From Lepturacanthus savala (taxonomy: Eukaryota; Chordata; Actinopteri; Scombriformes; Trichiuridae), in assembly GCA_030544235.1 (NCBI GenBank), contig CM060469.1:20648517-20712516 (forward strand): a DNA stretch of 64,000 bases, written 5' to 3'. Positions within the stretch are counted from its first letter, which is position 1; each line of letters begins with the position of its first letter. Shown here piece by piece: positions 38,771-51,201 of the stretch. The notes beneath the pieces are model-generated. The model did no database searches and was not told where the DNA came from. It saw only the letters and a list, made by a program, of their open reading frames with translations. Position numbers and translations under genes: made by a program.

Positions 38771-39370
38771 CTATGGAGGAGACACATGAAGAGGAGGCAG
38801 CTTTATCAACTCCGGACACTTGTCAACACTGCAGTTCATGGGGTGAATATTAAAAATCTGGTAATTGTTGTTCAGCCAATGTAAAAAATTGTCTCATGTT
38901 GGACATTGAACATTACTTGCCACAGGGCAAGTAATATGTTTAAAATAGTAAATTTATTGAATGTGTTTTTAAATGGACTAAATATAAGTTACAACAGAAA
39001 AAGAAGTAAATATAGGTTTCAAACATAGACTGTATAAATTATGTTTTTTGTTTATTTCTGCTGTAAAGTTAAGCATTTTAACATGGGGTATATGTCGACA
39101 AACCTTTTTCTTTGCAGCCATATTGATATTAAAGAGTAGTTAAACACAGGTGTTAACAATGATGCTAATAAAGCTTCCATTCAGGTCAAACAGAATCATG
39201 CTGCTGCTGTGCTGTGTGTTGACTCACTTTAAAGACTCTGCAAAACTGGAACAGAACCTTAATTATTATCATTAATAACACCTGTGTTTACTACTCTTTC
39301 ATATCAATATGCTGCCCTGAAAATGCCTATTATAAAAAATAAATAAATAAAATAAATAAAAACTAAATGG

Positions 39371-39734
39371 GGGCGACACGGTGGAGCAGGGGTTAGCGCT
39401 GTTGCCTCACAGCAAGAAGGTCGCAGGTTCAAGACCTCCTTGGTCCTGGGTCTGGGACCTTTCTGTGTGGAGTTTGCATGTTCTCCCCGTGTCTGCGTGG
39501 GTTTTCACCGGGTACTCCGGCTTCCTCCCACAGTCCAAAAACATGCTGAGGTTAATTGGAGACTCTAAATTGCCCGTAGGTGTGAGTGTGTGAGTGAATG
39601 GTGTGTGTGCCCCACGATTGGCTGGCGACCATCTGGGGTGTATCCCTGCCTCTCGCCGTAACGTGCTGGGATAGGCTCCAGCAGACCCCTGTGACCCTAA
39701 TGAGGAATAAGCAGGTATAGAAAATGACTGACTG
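39371..39734 (+). mobile_element. tRNA-headed SINE-like retroposon, full copy
   Basis: It starts GGGCGACACGGTGGAGCAGG with an A-box-like GTGGAGCAGGGGTTAGCG and a B-box-like GGTTCAAGACC at 39426-39436, as in tRNA-derived SINEs. The body carries GCATGTTCTCCCCGTGTCTG and CCACAGTCCAAAAACATGCT. The 3' end is ACTGACTGA, a short tandem tail. The 12-bp AAAACTAAATGG flanks both ends (39359-39370 and 39735-39746), showing insertion by target-primed retroposition. Confidence 0.85.
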
Positions 39735-40356
39735 AAAACTAAATGGACAGCTAAGATCTGAAGTGACATATGGAGTTGTGTGTCCTCCCTGTTCGGCAGC
39801 AGATGGTGCTGCAGTGTTGTTAAGAAAGACTCAGTGACTCGTTTAGATTTAACAACACTTAATAGTTTATTCAGAAACAATTGAAGGGTTACTCAGCCAC
39901 TGTTGACAATTTTACATTAGACTTCTTCCATTGAAATGGACAAATAGGGTTTAATGGCACCATTCACTCACACACTCTGTGGTCTGTGCAGAAACAGGCA
40001 GGATGTTGTAGTTATAAGGAGGAGATAGCAAAACTCAGTAAAGCTTAGGTAAAGCTTTCTTTCACATGTCAATCATATCAGACCAAACCACACCTGCTCA
40101 GTCCTAATGAAGCAGAGCAGTTGAAGTGGTTTTACATTTGTTCTTAACTAATAATAACTACAGATATTCTACAAATGTGATTGTTGCTTATTATCAGTGT
40201 TATCAGTGTTTTATTCTTTGTTTATAATGTAGACAATGAAAGTTATTTGATACAGAAATCCACAGTGAAAATTTATACAATATAAAATATAGATATATAA
40301 AGGCTAAATGGAAACATTTCAGAAGGTGGAATCAGAGGATTTTTCCATTTATATCT

Positions 40357-40716
40357 TTAAAGGTCCCATATTGCTCACTTTTCCTGCATTTTATTTAAAG
40401 CTTTGATATCCCTAACAAGATATATTTGTGGTGTTAAGAGCCAAAAATCTATTTGAATATAGTGTTACATCTTCTCCCCCAAGCTTCTCTTCAGCTCAAA
40501 AAAGAACAGGTCATTTTGTGTCTATCTCATTAATATTAACGATCTTCACAGAAGTCCTACAGGCTTGTTTTATGGCACAGTTTCAGAATAAGGGTTGTGT
40601 GCATTTCTCTGTGGATTGAGTGTTTTGAAATATGGGACAATATTGAAATAGCACCTTGACCTTCTTATCATCGACAAGCTATTCCAATCTCACTTTCTAC
40701 AACATGGAACCTTTAA
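40357..40716. mobile_element. TTAA-flanked MITE (piggyBac-type target)
   Basis: The left end TTAAAGGTCCCATATTGCTC faces a right end whose reverse complement is TTAAAGGTTCCATGTTGTAG. Both begin with TTAA, the piggyBac target site. It is 360 bp without coding capacity. A second, degraded copy lies at 55331-55500. Confidence 0.7.
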
Positions 40717-41092
40717 AAAATACTCAAAATGATAATTCAGTTATTGGCAATTAATTTAACATTTGGCAACTGGTCAAATCACATGTAATAGTAATATATA
40801 TATTAAGCAGTTACATAATTGTTTAGTATGTGTCTGAAATCTCTGAGGTTAGAGTGTGTTTACTGTGTGAGATGGAGGGGTTTGGGTTATTAAACTCAGC
40901 TTATATGGGTGCACATTTGTTTTTGTATAAACACAGTCATTTTAAATGGATATCATTTATTTATGAAAAAGCGAAAAAAAAATAATTCAGCAGATTTTCC
41001 CTGAAAACCAGAAAAGAAACCAAACAAACAGGAGATTCACTCTTTGCAAATTTTGTGAGTCTTTTCTATGAAATGTTTCCATTTCCCTGCAG

Positions 41093-41328
41093 GTTGTGTC
41101 CTGCTGTGCACTCTCATTATCCACCAGCTGGTGGCGATGATGGTTTCCCGTCCTCCCCGCGCAGCTTTTCCTCCTCCGACACAGAACAAGAGAGAGCAGC
41201 TGCTTCTTACATCTCCAGCCTTTGCCCTGTCATCCCCCCTCCTCCTCCCTCAGGAAGGGAGCACCACACCCTGTCAGCCAATCACAGCTCGGCTCCACCT
41301 TCTCCATCACATCATCTCAGTTTCCAAG
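41093..41328 (+). other. Exon-like segment with good splice signals, unidentified
   Basis: It is bounded by CCATTTCCCTGCAG on the left and CCAAG/GTAACA on the right. Two plus-strand frames stay open across it, one coding for a Pro/Ser-rich stretch (SGREHHTLSANHSSAPPSPS). It also contains CAGCCAATCACAGC, a CCAAT-box-like word, so it could instead be promoter-proximal DNA. It is richer in GC than its surroundings and is followed by CT-rich low-complexity sequence (41330-41580). I know no protein that matches. It might be a non-coding first exon of the downstream gene. Confidence 0.3.
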
Positions 41329-41329
41329 G

Positions 41330-41950
41330 TAACAGGGCACCCCTCTCTCTCCCTCTCTCTGTTTCCACACTGAAAGGTGCCGCATCATCATCATCCCTCC
41401 CATCCGTCCACCCCACCGTCCCACACTGAGCTGGTGGCTAGTTTAGCTTTAGCCTCCTCTCTGGTAGCAGCATCTCTCTCACTCTCTCTTTCTCTCTCTC
41501 TCTCTCTCTGCAGTGGGATTGCCACAACATCAAAGGCACCTCCCTCACTTTCTCTCTCTCTCTCCTCTCTGCATCCTCCAGCATCCAGCACTCAGGAAGA
41601 GAATCAGGAGAGGAGATGGACTAAAGGAGGAGGAGAAGAAGAAGAGAGATGTGGTACGTACTGCTGAACCTACTGTGTCCACTGCAAGAGGGTCTTGTTT
41701 GGTTTATATGAAAAAGGGAAGTCTTATGTGTGTGTATTCATGACTGTGTGTGTATGTGTGTATGTGTATTCATGATTGTGTGTTTAGCCTAATCCTTCAT
41801 GGAATGCTGATTTAATGAGTTGTCTGATGCTGAACGTTCCCAGAATGATGCAGGGAAAGAATAGGAGAGAGACAGAAGCAGAGGGAGGTGACTCCCAATG
41901 TCCCCCCCTCCTCTCTCCCTCTCTCCCTCGCTCCCTCTCTCCCTCTCTCT
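41330..41950 (+). repeat. CT-rich low-complexity region
   Basis: TCTCTC runs at about 41340-41360, 41473-41511 and 41546-41567, then CTCCCTCTCTCCCTCGCTCC at 41913-41950. The Ser/Leu-rich open frames here reflect composition. Confidence 0.85.
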
Positions 41951-42484
41951 GAGCTTTTGTTATGAAGGCCTGCTCTGCAGAAGGGCTGGCTTTGCCTGCT
42001 GCATACAGAAAGAGGCCAACACCTCTCTCCTCTCTGCTCCCAGCCTGCTTCCCTGCTTTACACTGGGCTGGTTCACGTCTCTTTCACCAAGGTTAAAAAA
42101 ACCTCAGACTGTTCCCACATGTGAGGGGAAACCCTTCATTCTGATCCCTGTTTCCTTACGAGTATTTTCTGACCTGATCTCAGGTTTGCTGTTTCCTCAA
42201 AGTTTAAAGTCCCACTCCTTCAGTCCAAAGCATGTTTTTCCTTCTTATTCCTTCTGTTGGAATTGTTGTTTTCTCTGTGCAGAGTTTGTTCTTACATTAA
42301 CGTGCTGAAGGCAGAAAGTTTCTCTAAGTTTAAGACGTGTACGTACAGGCATGATTTGTGACTTCACAACTAGTGCAGAGGCTGATTGTAGTTCAGTAAG
42401 GATAAAGCTGGTGATTTTCTATATTATTCTCATGTTTGGATCTAAACCGACAATGAACTCATCTACTAACAATATGTTTTTGTA

Positions 42485-42660
42485 TATTTATTCATTTTAT
42501 TTATTTATTTATTTTTTACCAGGACAGTGCAATGAACATTTCTGTAAAGAGTTAGCCAAAAGGCTAGTTTCCATCTATAGTCCCTGGCTAGATGTTCCAC
42601 TAGAGTGCCTAAAAGACGAATAGAACAAGGAAGGGTGAGGTGGAAATACACACAAAGTAA
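42485..42660 (+). repeat. Dispersed-repeat fragment beginning TTTATTTATTTATTTTTTACCAGGA
   Basis: ACCAGGACAGTGCAATGAAC followed by GCCAAAAGGCTAGTTTCCAT resembles a common fish retroposon 3' region. It is preceded by short TTTA tandem units. No target duplication seen; recognition is from memory. Confidence 0.4.
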
Positions 42661-44269
42661 ATATATAAGCAACATTTTGTGATAAAACATTAATACAATC
42701 TACATATAGAAAACATCACAGTATTGTTATTGTTTAGGAATTATTACAAACATGGCAGTGAGCCACACCCCTGCACTGAGTGACGTCATAAAGAGTCATG
42801 TTAGCTTGATCCAAAAAGAAGAAAAATAGAGAACATTGCCAGATATCTCCCTTTGAAGTGAACTTAGACTGTGTGACAACAATGGTTGAGCATGTTTTTT
42901 TACATATTGTGCGGAGACGCCTGTGATGAAATCTTGATTACAATCTGTGTCAGGTTGACATGATATGATATCAGCCTGAGGCTGTCAGATTAAGAGATGA
43001 ATGTGTGCTGAATCGTAGCGCTGCAGTAGAGATAGAAAATAAGTTTATAAAAGACGTCACCAGCTGGTCACCCAATAGTGACATCACTAGAGTCACAAGT
43101 TTTTGTTTCAGATCCATTATTTTGGTTTTGTGTGTCATGTCTGTTATTTCTTGTCAGATAGTGATTGGTTGGCTTGTTTTTAGGGCGTAGCAGCAACTTG
43201 GTAATTACTACTATTTCTTTCTCATTTGAGCTTTGTTGTTTGTCAAACTGATATCAGCACTGCATTTTACAGCAGGTTTTAATATTGACTAATCTTAATT
43301 GTTAATCCATTAACAGTTTTGGCCATAAAACAATACCTGTAAAAAAGGGCCGTGGGCCAAAGGTGATGTCTTTAAATGCTGTGTTTTATCTAATATAATA
43401 CAGTATGTTCACTTTGATTCAACAGTTACCCATCTAGTCAAGGAAACAAATACATTGTCTTAAGTTATACTATTAGTTCATATCATGCAACATGACAGTT
43501 TCAAATGGAACTAGAAGGAGATTTGTTCTGTATTTGTTATTGAACATGACAACTCAAAATATAATTAGCTGAAAAGATATAAAAACATGTGCATATTTAT
43601 TTAAATAGACTCTTAGTTTACACAATTTAGATTATTCTCTTTTTTTGTTGTGAAGACATGTGAAGGAAGTTACTGGAAAGAAGTTCTGTCTGGTGTACAG
43701 GAGCTGGGTGGAGCAGCCTTCATGCTTAAAGTTGAGCTAATACATAAATCTGTGCTGTGGTTTTAATGGGTCTGGCTTTGAAGAAGCTTCCTCTTCATTC
43801 ACCCTTCTGTTTCCTCAGACAAAGCCGACTGCAAGACGACTGCTTTTATGAGCACAGTCAGTTTTCAGTTCAAAGTCAGACAGAAAGGGGAGAAGCTTTT
43901 TCAAAGGGAAACATGTTGATCACATCAATTTGAAGATGACTATGAAGAGATGAAGTGCAGGAAGGTGTAAAGGTACTGTATGAGTATGCCCACACCTCCC
44001 TGTGCACGTTTTCCGCTCCAACGGATGTGATGTAACGGTCCCTAGGGCTGTCACACTGATGTAGAAATGTCAGAAGGAGACAGAGGAAGGTTAAAGTGCG
44101 TGTGGGCTTCTCCTGTTACAGATAGTTTGTGGGCTTAAATTAAATCTTAGCTCTCTGTGGATTTAAATGTGGTGCACACGTGATCCTGATAGGTGATCAC
44201 ACAGGGACCTTTGTCTCTTTTGTTCGGCTAGCTTCGCTTTCCTCTATATGTCCCCAATTGATCATTTTA

Positions 44270-44553
44270 AAGTTGCAACTAGTGATTATTTTCATTGTTT
44301 GATTAACCTGCATATTATTTCTTTGATTACTCTATTAACCTTTTTTTTGTCTCGAAAACAGTAAAAATATCTAGAGTCAAAAGTGAATCCTAATTTCATC
44401 TGGCTAACAAACAAAAACCCAAAGATATTTAGATTTATTTTATTTAGACAAACAAACAAAAGCATTAAATTATCACAACTGACAAGATTTATACATCTTT
44501 TTTGGGGGCATTTTTGCTTAAAAATTACTTAAAAATAATTGTTGCAGCTCTAG
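44270..44553 (+). repeat. Family A MITE-like copy, diverged
   Basis: It starts AAGTTGCAACTAGTGATTAT and ends AATTGTTGCAGCTCTAG. The middle is diverged but keeps AACAGTAAAAATATCTAGAG and TTGATTA words. Confidence 0.5.
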
Positions 44554-47500
44554 TTTATTTTCCTCACACAGGTTTTCTTTTTATCTCTCCAAATAAATGA
44601 AATGTGATATCATGATAATGAGTACCTGTTACTGTAAAACTCATAGTACGCCATAGTATTTCGCAAATACTAGCTAGATTGTTGAGCTGAAGTCAAATAC
44701 ATTTACAAACTCAATTTACAAAGTTACCTTTACTTCTTCCTCATCATGACGTCTGATTATTCCTACATGTCAACGAACATCTTTGTTACTAAGGTTGATG
44801 TTGTCCACACTCTCATTTCTGATTGAATTTTATCTGAAACATGTACAGATGTATTTGAGAAGTCTCCATTTCAAGCAAAGAACAAAAAAATATCAGGGAA
44901 ATCTAACTACTCTTGTCTGGTTAAAGTATATTCATGATGAAAGAAAATAAGTAATTTTAAATATAAAGCGCGCAACAGTATTCCAGTAGAACCCAGAATA
45001 ATCATATCGATGTGATGCAGAATATGTAATAACGAAAAATGGATATAGAACCAGTTACTGTCCGTCATTCTCCTTAGTTTTATTTTCATGACTGTGTGCA
45101 ACCCAGAGAAATAACTAGATAAAAAATAAAATAGAATAAAATAATAATAATAAGAAAACTGACCGGATATTCTCTCTCTGTGATGAAGTCAAATGTGAGT
45201 TAGTGAGGTCCTTTTTTCCTTTTTCTTCTTCAGCTTCACCACCAGGTTGTTGACCCACCCAGGTTTGAATCTAGCGCAGGAAAACTAAAATGGATTCAAT
45301 CATATTTATTTTATGGCCCGTTGAGGCACAAATATGTGGCTTTTTGTCAGTGAATGAAAAGAATGAAAACACGTAGAAAATCCATGTATGACTGTAGAGT
45401 TGTTGGAGAAACTGTGGTGTCATTGTGGCAGACGGCGTGGCTGTGTGAGGCGTTGCTGCTAATGGCTGCAGTGTGTCAGACAGAATCTGTCTGCTCCGAT
45501 GAGGCCACCTCAGCTGTGTAGATTTAGAATCTGAGCTGGTGGTGGCTGGTGTGACGATCTTTCAGCAGAGTGAGACGTCTCTCGCCGTGTTTGTCGACAC
45601 GCTGCTTTGGTTGGGATGGGATGATTGGCGTTAATGCAGGAGAGTCAGCCAACACAGGCTTGCATCACTTAGCCTCTAGACCTCAAAAGCTTTTACTCTT
45701 TACACCTGTAAACAGCAGCTCACAGCTCATCTGGGTAGATTTGCATTTTTTCATACTTGTTTTTTTCCTTCAAGCAATTTTTATGCATTTTAGTAAGAAA
45801 AAAGCCATAAAAATGTACCCTTAGCCACCCTCCATCCATTAGCCCCTGATTTTAGCTTTAATCTGCAACCTCCATCATTTATTTCCTGTCCTTCTGCCTC
45901 TAATCTGCCTGCACTAAGACAGCTGTACAGTATATAAAACAGAACAGCACAGTGTATTATAGTTGGCTAATGAGTTAGAGCCATGTTAGATCTCAACGTT
46001 TGGAGGGACTGACTCCCTCAGGCTCATCTGTAATTAGCCAGGAGCCATTTCTGTTTACTGAAGTCAATTCAGGTCACGTTTATTAGTAACACACCAAATA
46101 AACACATCTGGAAATATTTAAAGTGCATGAAAGTAAATAATTTATGAATTCTTTTCTGCAAGACTGAGGTTTTTTTGTTTGCTTTGACAGACGATAATTG
46201 GTATCTCATGATATTCATATATAAAACACTACTTCAATCTACTTTATGTCTTTTCCCTCATTTAAATCGTGTAATTACACAAACTGTAGCTACTATATAT
46301 ATATACTATATATAAGATAAATATACACAATTAAAATTTTACAATTTTACTCTGACAGACATTACTGCCACTTATTTTTGCTCATTCTTTGTTTTTGGCA
46401 TAAATATATGACTCAACGAATGCTCCTTCTGGTGGGTCACATTGTGGTAAAGTACTGTGAGTTGGGCAATGTTATTGCCTGCACGGCTGGATCTTCTTTC
46501 TGTATAGGTTGAAAGGGATCTGTGTTGTCCCCATGAGACGTTAGATTTAAAACTCAGTAGACTGTGAAATGCTGAGAGCTACACCTGTAATTGTCATAAC
46601 ATTTGCCACATTGAACATGCACGGTGCAGCCATTTACTGCTGGTAATATAGGAGTTAAATCTCTCTTCACTCAGACCTAAAACATGTAGAAAACTCAGCA
46701 CCCGGTGATACAGCGAGAACTGCATGTCGGTCTGGTTTGTAGACTCAGCGTCTCCACAGTTTCTCCCCGCAGAGCCGACGCCCTGCAGCCCCAACAGGGA
46801 TGGTACAGGAGCTAATGATGTGCTGTAGTATTAGGATGATACAGCACAGCTCACCATCTCTGTCTCCGCAGGCCCTTGCTCCCTCTGTTTCACAGTATTT
46901 CACCGAGCAAAGTTGGCCCTGATTTATACTTTGATTTGTCAGGAAGCGAACTGAGAGCAGAATGTCTTTTCCAGCACCAATACTGAGGCTACTGCAGCTA
47001 TGTATACTGTATATGTTTCTTAAAGTCTAGATGTGATTATTCATTCATTGATATTACAGTGTATCAATCTGTTCAGTAATAATCAATATGTATCACTTTA
47101 AATCACAGTAATTGAAAAGTTTTTCCTCCTCTGCCAGGATGAAAAGCTGAAACTGGTCACAACTCCTCTTGCTGCTTGTGTTAATATTGTGGCTGCTGCT
47201 ACTGGTCAATATAGAGAGTGACAAGCTTTCCTTGTTACAACTAAACAATTAGAGTTAAAAAAAAAATCAATTCAAAAATTCCAATCAGAAACCAGCTGTA
47301 AACACTGTAAAATGAGTTCAGAGGTGTGTCCTAAATTGAAAGGTTTATTAACAGCTGTATTTTGTATCTTGCATTTAGAAATCTCCAGATGATTGGTAAG
47401 CATGGAGATTGACAGATTATCATCAGTACTACCACAGAGATTTCTTCTTCTTTCTCCTCTTTCTTCCCATAATTATTTCTGTATATTGCTAACAGCGTGC

Positions 47501-47654
47501 TTGATCATTTTTTGAAAAGAGAGATTTAGATGTTTGTTATTTATAAGTTAGATTGCATCATAATATTTTACAAAATAAAAATAATAATTTTGCCCTCTTA
47601 CAATACAATAAGAAACAAAAAGACAAAAATGATCCTTGAACTTGGCTACAGTGA

Positions 47655-48420
47655 CACTGTCAGGATGAGACTCAAGGCAGGTTTCAGAACTTAGTGATAG
47701 CAAAATGTATTGGTAGAAACAAAAAACTCTTAACAGAATGACAAATGAATGACTATGAAATTAGTAAGAAGCTATCCTGGCTCTCGGTGGAGAGGCACAC
47801 TAATCAAAAAAAATCTAATGAAAGAGGAATCTTTAATCTTTACAGCAAAGAAAATAAGACACAAAACACCCCAATGGAGGAATTCCTGACCTGATAAAAC
47901 TTAAAATAATGAAATGGCTCATGCCAAAAAGTGGAGGATCAAAAGTAAGTTATGAAACTTTTATCACAAAATTAAAATCGCTCATAAAGAGCGAAACAAA
48001 CAACTAGGAACAAAAAAAATAATGAGAATCTAATCTAAGTAATAAAAGCTACAAACTAAAAAATCACTTTTAAAGAGGAAAGGGAACAGCTATGAACAAA
48101 CTATAACTGAGAACCTAAACTGAGACACAAGTTACAAAAAAAAACACTAATTTCAACATTCAGTGGTTTACATGCATCAATTTCTATGGATGTGGGATCA
48201 GGTGAACTGACCAATGGACAAAAACAGTCTGGCACAGGACAAGGGGAGCACAGACTATTTGAGCACATGGGGAGTAATGGAGACCACGTGGAGACAGTCG
48301 GTAATCAGGGCAGATGCACAGATCACATGAGGAAGGGCAAGTGCTCTGAAACAAGAGGACAGTTAGTAATAGGAACAGGAAAAAATACAAGACAAACCTC
48401 ACCACAGTGTGACAGACACT
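47655..48420. repeat. Probable interspersed element with ACACTGTCA/TGTGACAG ends
   Basis: The left part has GTGACACTGTCAGGATGAGA and the right part ends CACAGTGTGACAGACACTG, an imperfect inverted pair. The A-rich interior with AACTAGGAACAAAA and ACAGGAAAAAATACAAGACA words resembles a common fish element class. An 80-codon frame near its right end is probably not real. Confidence 0.4.
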
Positions 48421-48500
48421 GATCATTTAACCATATTACCAAAACTTTGTTCTTCCCTAAAGTTCATTTCAGGAAATATATGTTTATAAGGCCTACACCT

Positions 48501-48668
48501 AAAGACTATTTTGATAGTCGATTAATCTAGTGATTATTAAAAAGATGAATCGATTAGTTGTTTGGTTCATACAATGGTGTAAAATGTCAATCACTGTTTT
48601 TCAAAGCTGAAGATTCAAATGTCTTTTTTTGTTCAGACCAACAGTACACAACCCAAAGATCATCAAGT

Positions 48669-48723
<55 letters not shown>

Positions 48724-48794
48724 GTGATTAATGTAATAGTAATAGTAATAACTAATTGATTCATTGTAGCTCATTGTAGCTCATTGCAGCTCAA
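48501..48794 (+). repeat. Family A MITE-like copy interrupted by a TA repeat
   Basis: It has GTTGTTTGGTTCATACAATG, CAAAGCTGAAGATT and GTTCAGACCAACAGT in the family order. A pure AT run (48674-48720) replaces part of the middle, and the end GTAGCTCATT is locally triplicated. Confidence 0.6.
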
Positions 48795-49079
48795 ATTTTT
48801 TACATGCTGTTCTTCCTTCCTTCCTACCTTCTCTTTTGTAATACCTCACCTTCACTTCTCCACTCCCATGAAAATTTTGTTGAACTTGATTTAAAAATCA
48901 ACAACAACATCGACAACACCGAGTTGAACACATATCTAAGAGGAACATGGCATCATCCTCATGCTGCATATTCACATCATTTAAATCGAGTGCAACATGT
49001 GAATGAAGCGTTCTGCATGAACAAGAGATGAGAGGGCCCCTCATCTTTCTGCATATAATAGTGATGGAAACTCAGTCAG

Positions 49080-49166
<87 letters not shown>
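49080..49166. repeat. (TG)n microsatellite, about 43 units
   Basis: Pure TG repeat. Confidence 0.97.
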
Positions 49167-49169
<3 letters not shown>

Positions 49170-50108
49170 ACCAAAGTGTGAGGATGGACTGAGCAGCACA
49201 TGACGAGGTTCAGGGTTATTTAGCTTCTCTCTGGAGAATAGAGCCCTGTAATTTGTGTCACTTATATGGGGGATGGTGAGCTGTTGCACTTGTGTTCAGC
49301 AAAGCAAATTAACTTTATTAATAACGCACATTTCAACACAGTGGATCTCACAAAACATTAACAATCACAATATGAACAGACGAACATAAGATGCACAGTA
49401 ACAATAATTAAAAATAGAATAGGGCAAAAAAATGTGAGATTTAAAAGTCACAGTGCAGCATGTTGAAATCACCCATCTGTTCTCCTAAATAATCTCTATC
49501 GATGCTGAAGTGCCGTAGACAAAACGCCCAAAATATCAGATTCTAGTTTTTAAAATATGACAAATATTTTGTGGTTTCTATGACAATAAAGCAAATCTTT
49601 TAAACAGACTTGAAACAGAATATTTGAGGATTCATCCAAAGATAAATCAGTACTTGATTGATTGTTGAGGCCTAACTGCTAACAGTCTGGAGGTGAAGGT
49701 GGTTTTTGTTTCAGATGTTTATTTCAGAAATATATTTTATATATTGTCATATTGACATTTAACGTCTAGCATCATTATCGATTGCTCATGTCTAGGGTCA
49801 CCACTGAAACACGAACACTGTCCTAAAGTAAAGTGTCTGCTGAGCTCAGTATTAGCATTACCATGCTAATAGCAAGTTTAGTTCTACATCAGTAACTTGC
49901 ACAGCAACTGCCTGTAGGCTGCTTAGGTGCTTCAGTTGATTATGAAGGTGGATTCTCTACAGATGCGTCATCCTGGTTGCCAGGTATAAACGACAAATGT
50001 GGATTTCCATTGAACAAACAATTCCGAGCATGAACACTTTTACCTCTCAATGAAGCCCACTGACACTACAGCAATAACTGATGACTGTAACACACACTAT
50101 ATATATAT

Positions 50109-50775
50109 TAGGGCTGTCAAACGATTAATTTTTTTAAATCGCGATTAATCTCAGAAATTCCATAGTTAATCGCGATTAATCGCATTTGAGATTGTATGTT
50201 TAAAATTGTGTTGTTTTGCATTTCAAGACCCACAATGTTAAGCATTTCTTACCGGAGTGTCTTAATTGGGAATAAAATGAACACTTTGTATATTCTTTCA
50301 GAAAAGTGCAAATAGTTTTTAAATCAGAAAAGTACCATTTAAGAAAAGTGCCCACTTGTCTTTTCTTAAACAATGCAGCATGAAACCCTGAGCACCTGGG
50401 TGTTTTGCTTGTAGGTGGTAGGTTAAACTAGACGTGCTCCGGTGGTCCTGAAACTTCACATATGCTGCATTTAACTTTCGTCTTGTCAACTGTACCATCT
50501 CTAATTTTTTTAAAGTCAAATAGACCGTTCAAAAGTCCAGAAGTCCTCTGTTTATCCATTTCGACTAAGTTCACTGAAAACTAGCGCTCTGAATTTAACG
50601 CTACAGCCAGCATAGACATATATACGTATATATGTCTATGACAGCCAGGGGAGCTGCCTACGGATGTGTAAAAGGGACAAAAGGCTGGCGAACTTTAATC
50701 GCGATTAAAAATAATTATCGTGTTATGGATTCCATTAATCTAGTCGCGATTAACGCGTTAACGCTGACAGCCCTA
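50109..50775 (-). mobile_element. 667-bp hAT transposon derivative
   Basis: The left end is TAGGGCTGTCAAACGATTAA and the right end, reverse-complemented, is TAGGGCTGTCAGCGTTAACG. ATATATAT flanks both sides (50101-50108 and 50776-50783), which fits an 8-bp hAT duplication although the sequence is low-complexity. Subterminal ATCGCGATTAAT words repeat near both ends, likely transposase-binding sites. A broken BED-finger frame lies on the minus strand. The element is non-autonomous. Confidence 0.82.
50400..50495 (-). pseudogene. Frameshifted BED zinc finger of a hAT transposase
   Basis: On the minus strand one frame gives KVKCSICEVSG, the CxxC half of a BED finger. A different frame gives HRSTSSLTYHLQAKHPG, the Ser-rich linker with HL...KHP half. 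The two halves abut and need one frameshift to join, so the finger has been disrupted by a small indel. This supports descent of the element at 50109-50775 from a ZBED-like hAT transposase. Confidence 0.72.
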
Positions 50776-51074
50776 ATATATATATACAGTATACTGTATA
50801 TACAGTACACAGTACAGTATTGGACACTCCTCAATCAATTTACTATTTACATTGTAGATTCTCACTGGCAAGGCATTAAAAACTATGAATGAACACATGT
50901 GGAGTTATGTACTTAATAATAACTGAAAACATGTTTTATATTCTAGTTTCTTATAATAGCCACCCTTTGATTGATAAAGCAAGAAATGCCACTAATTAAC
51001 CCTGAGGCTATAAAGCACACCTATGAAGTGAAAACCATTTCAGATGACTACCTGAAATCTGTAGAAACCTGTAG

Positions 51075-51185
51075 TTCATCAAGAGAATGCCAAGAGTGTG
51101 CAAAGCAGTAATCAGAGCAAAGGGTGGCTATGCGCCACTGTGTCGCCCGAATATAAAACATGTTATGGTGCTATGTACTTTTTAA
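51075..51185 (+). pseudogene. Tc1 transposase C-terminal remnant
   Basis: The frame reads FIKRMPRVCKAVIRAKGGYA and continues to a stop near 51185. RMPRVCKAVIxAKGG is the conserved C-terminus of fish Tc1 transposases. The catalytic DDE region is absent. Confidence 0.8.
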
Positions 51186-51201
51186 GTACATAGCACCATA
51201 A
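51163..51201. repeat. Perfect 18-bp inverted repeat with 3-base loop
   Basis: TTATGGTGCTATGTACTT, then TTT, then AAGTACATAGCACCATAA. All 18 pairs match. It lies between the transposase end and the right terminal arm of the Tc1 remnant. Confidence 0.95.

Noticed and set aside
39382..39440. tRNA gene suggested by A- and B-box words
   Set aside because: The boxes belong to a SINE head with target duplications; no cloverleaf or anticodon arm can be drawn.
48186..48422. 78-80 codon frames on both strands
   Set aside because: Lie within a probable interspersed element and have no recognisable motif.
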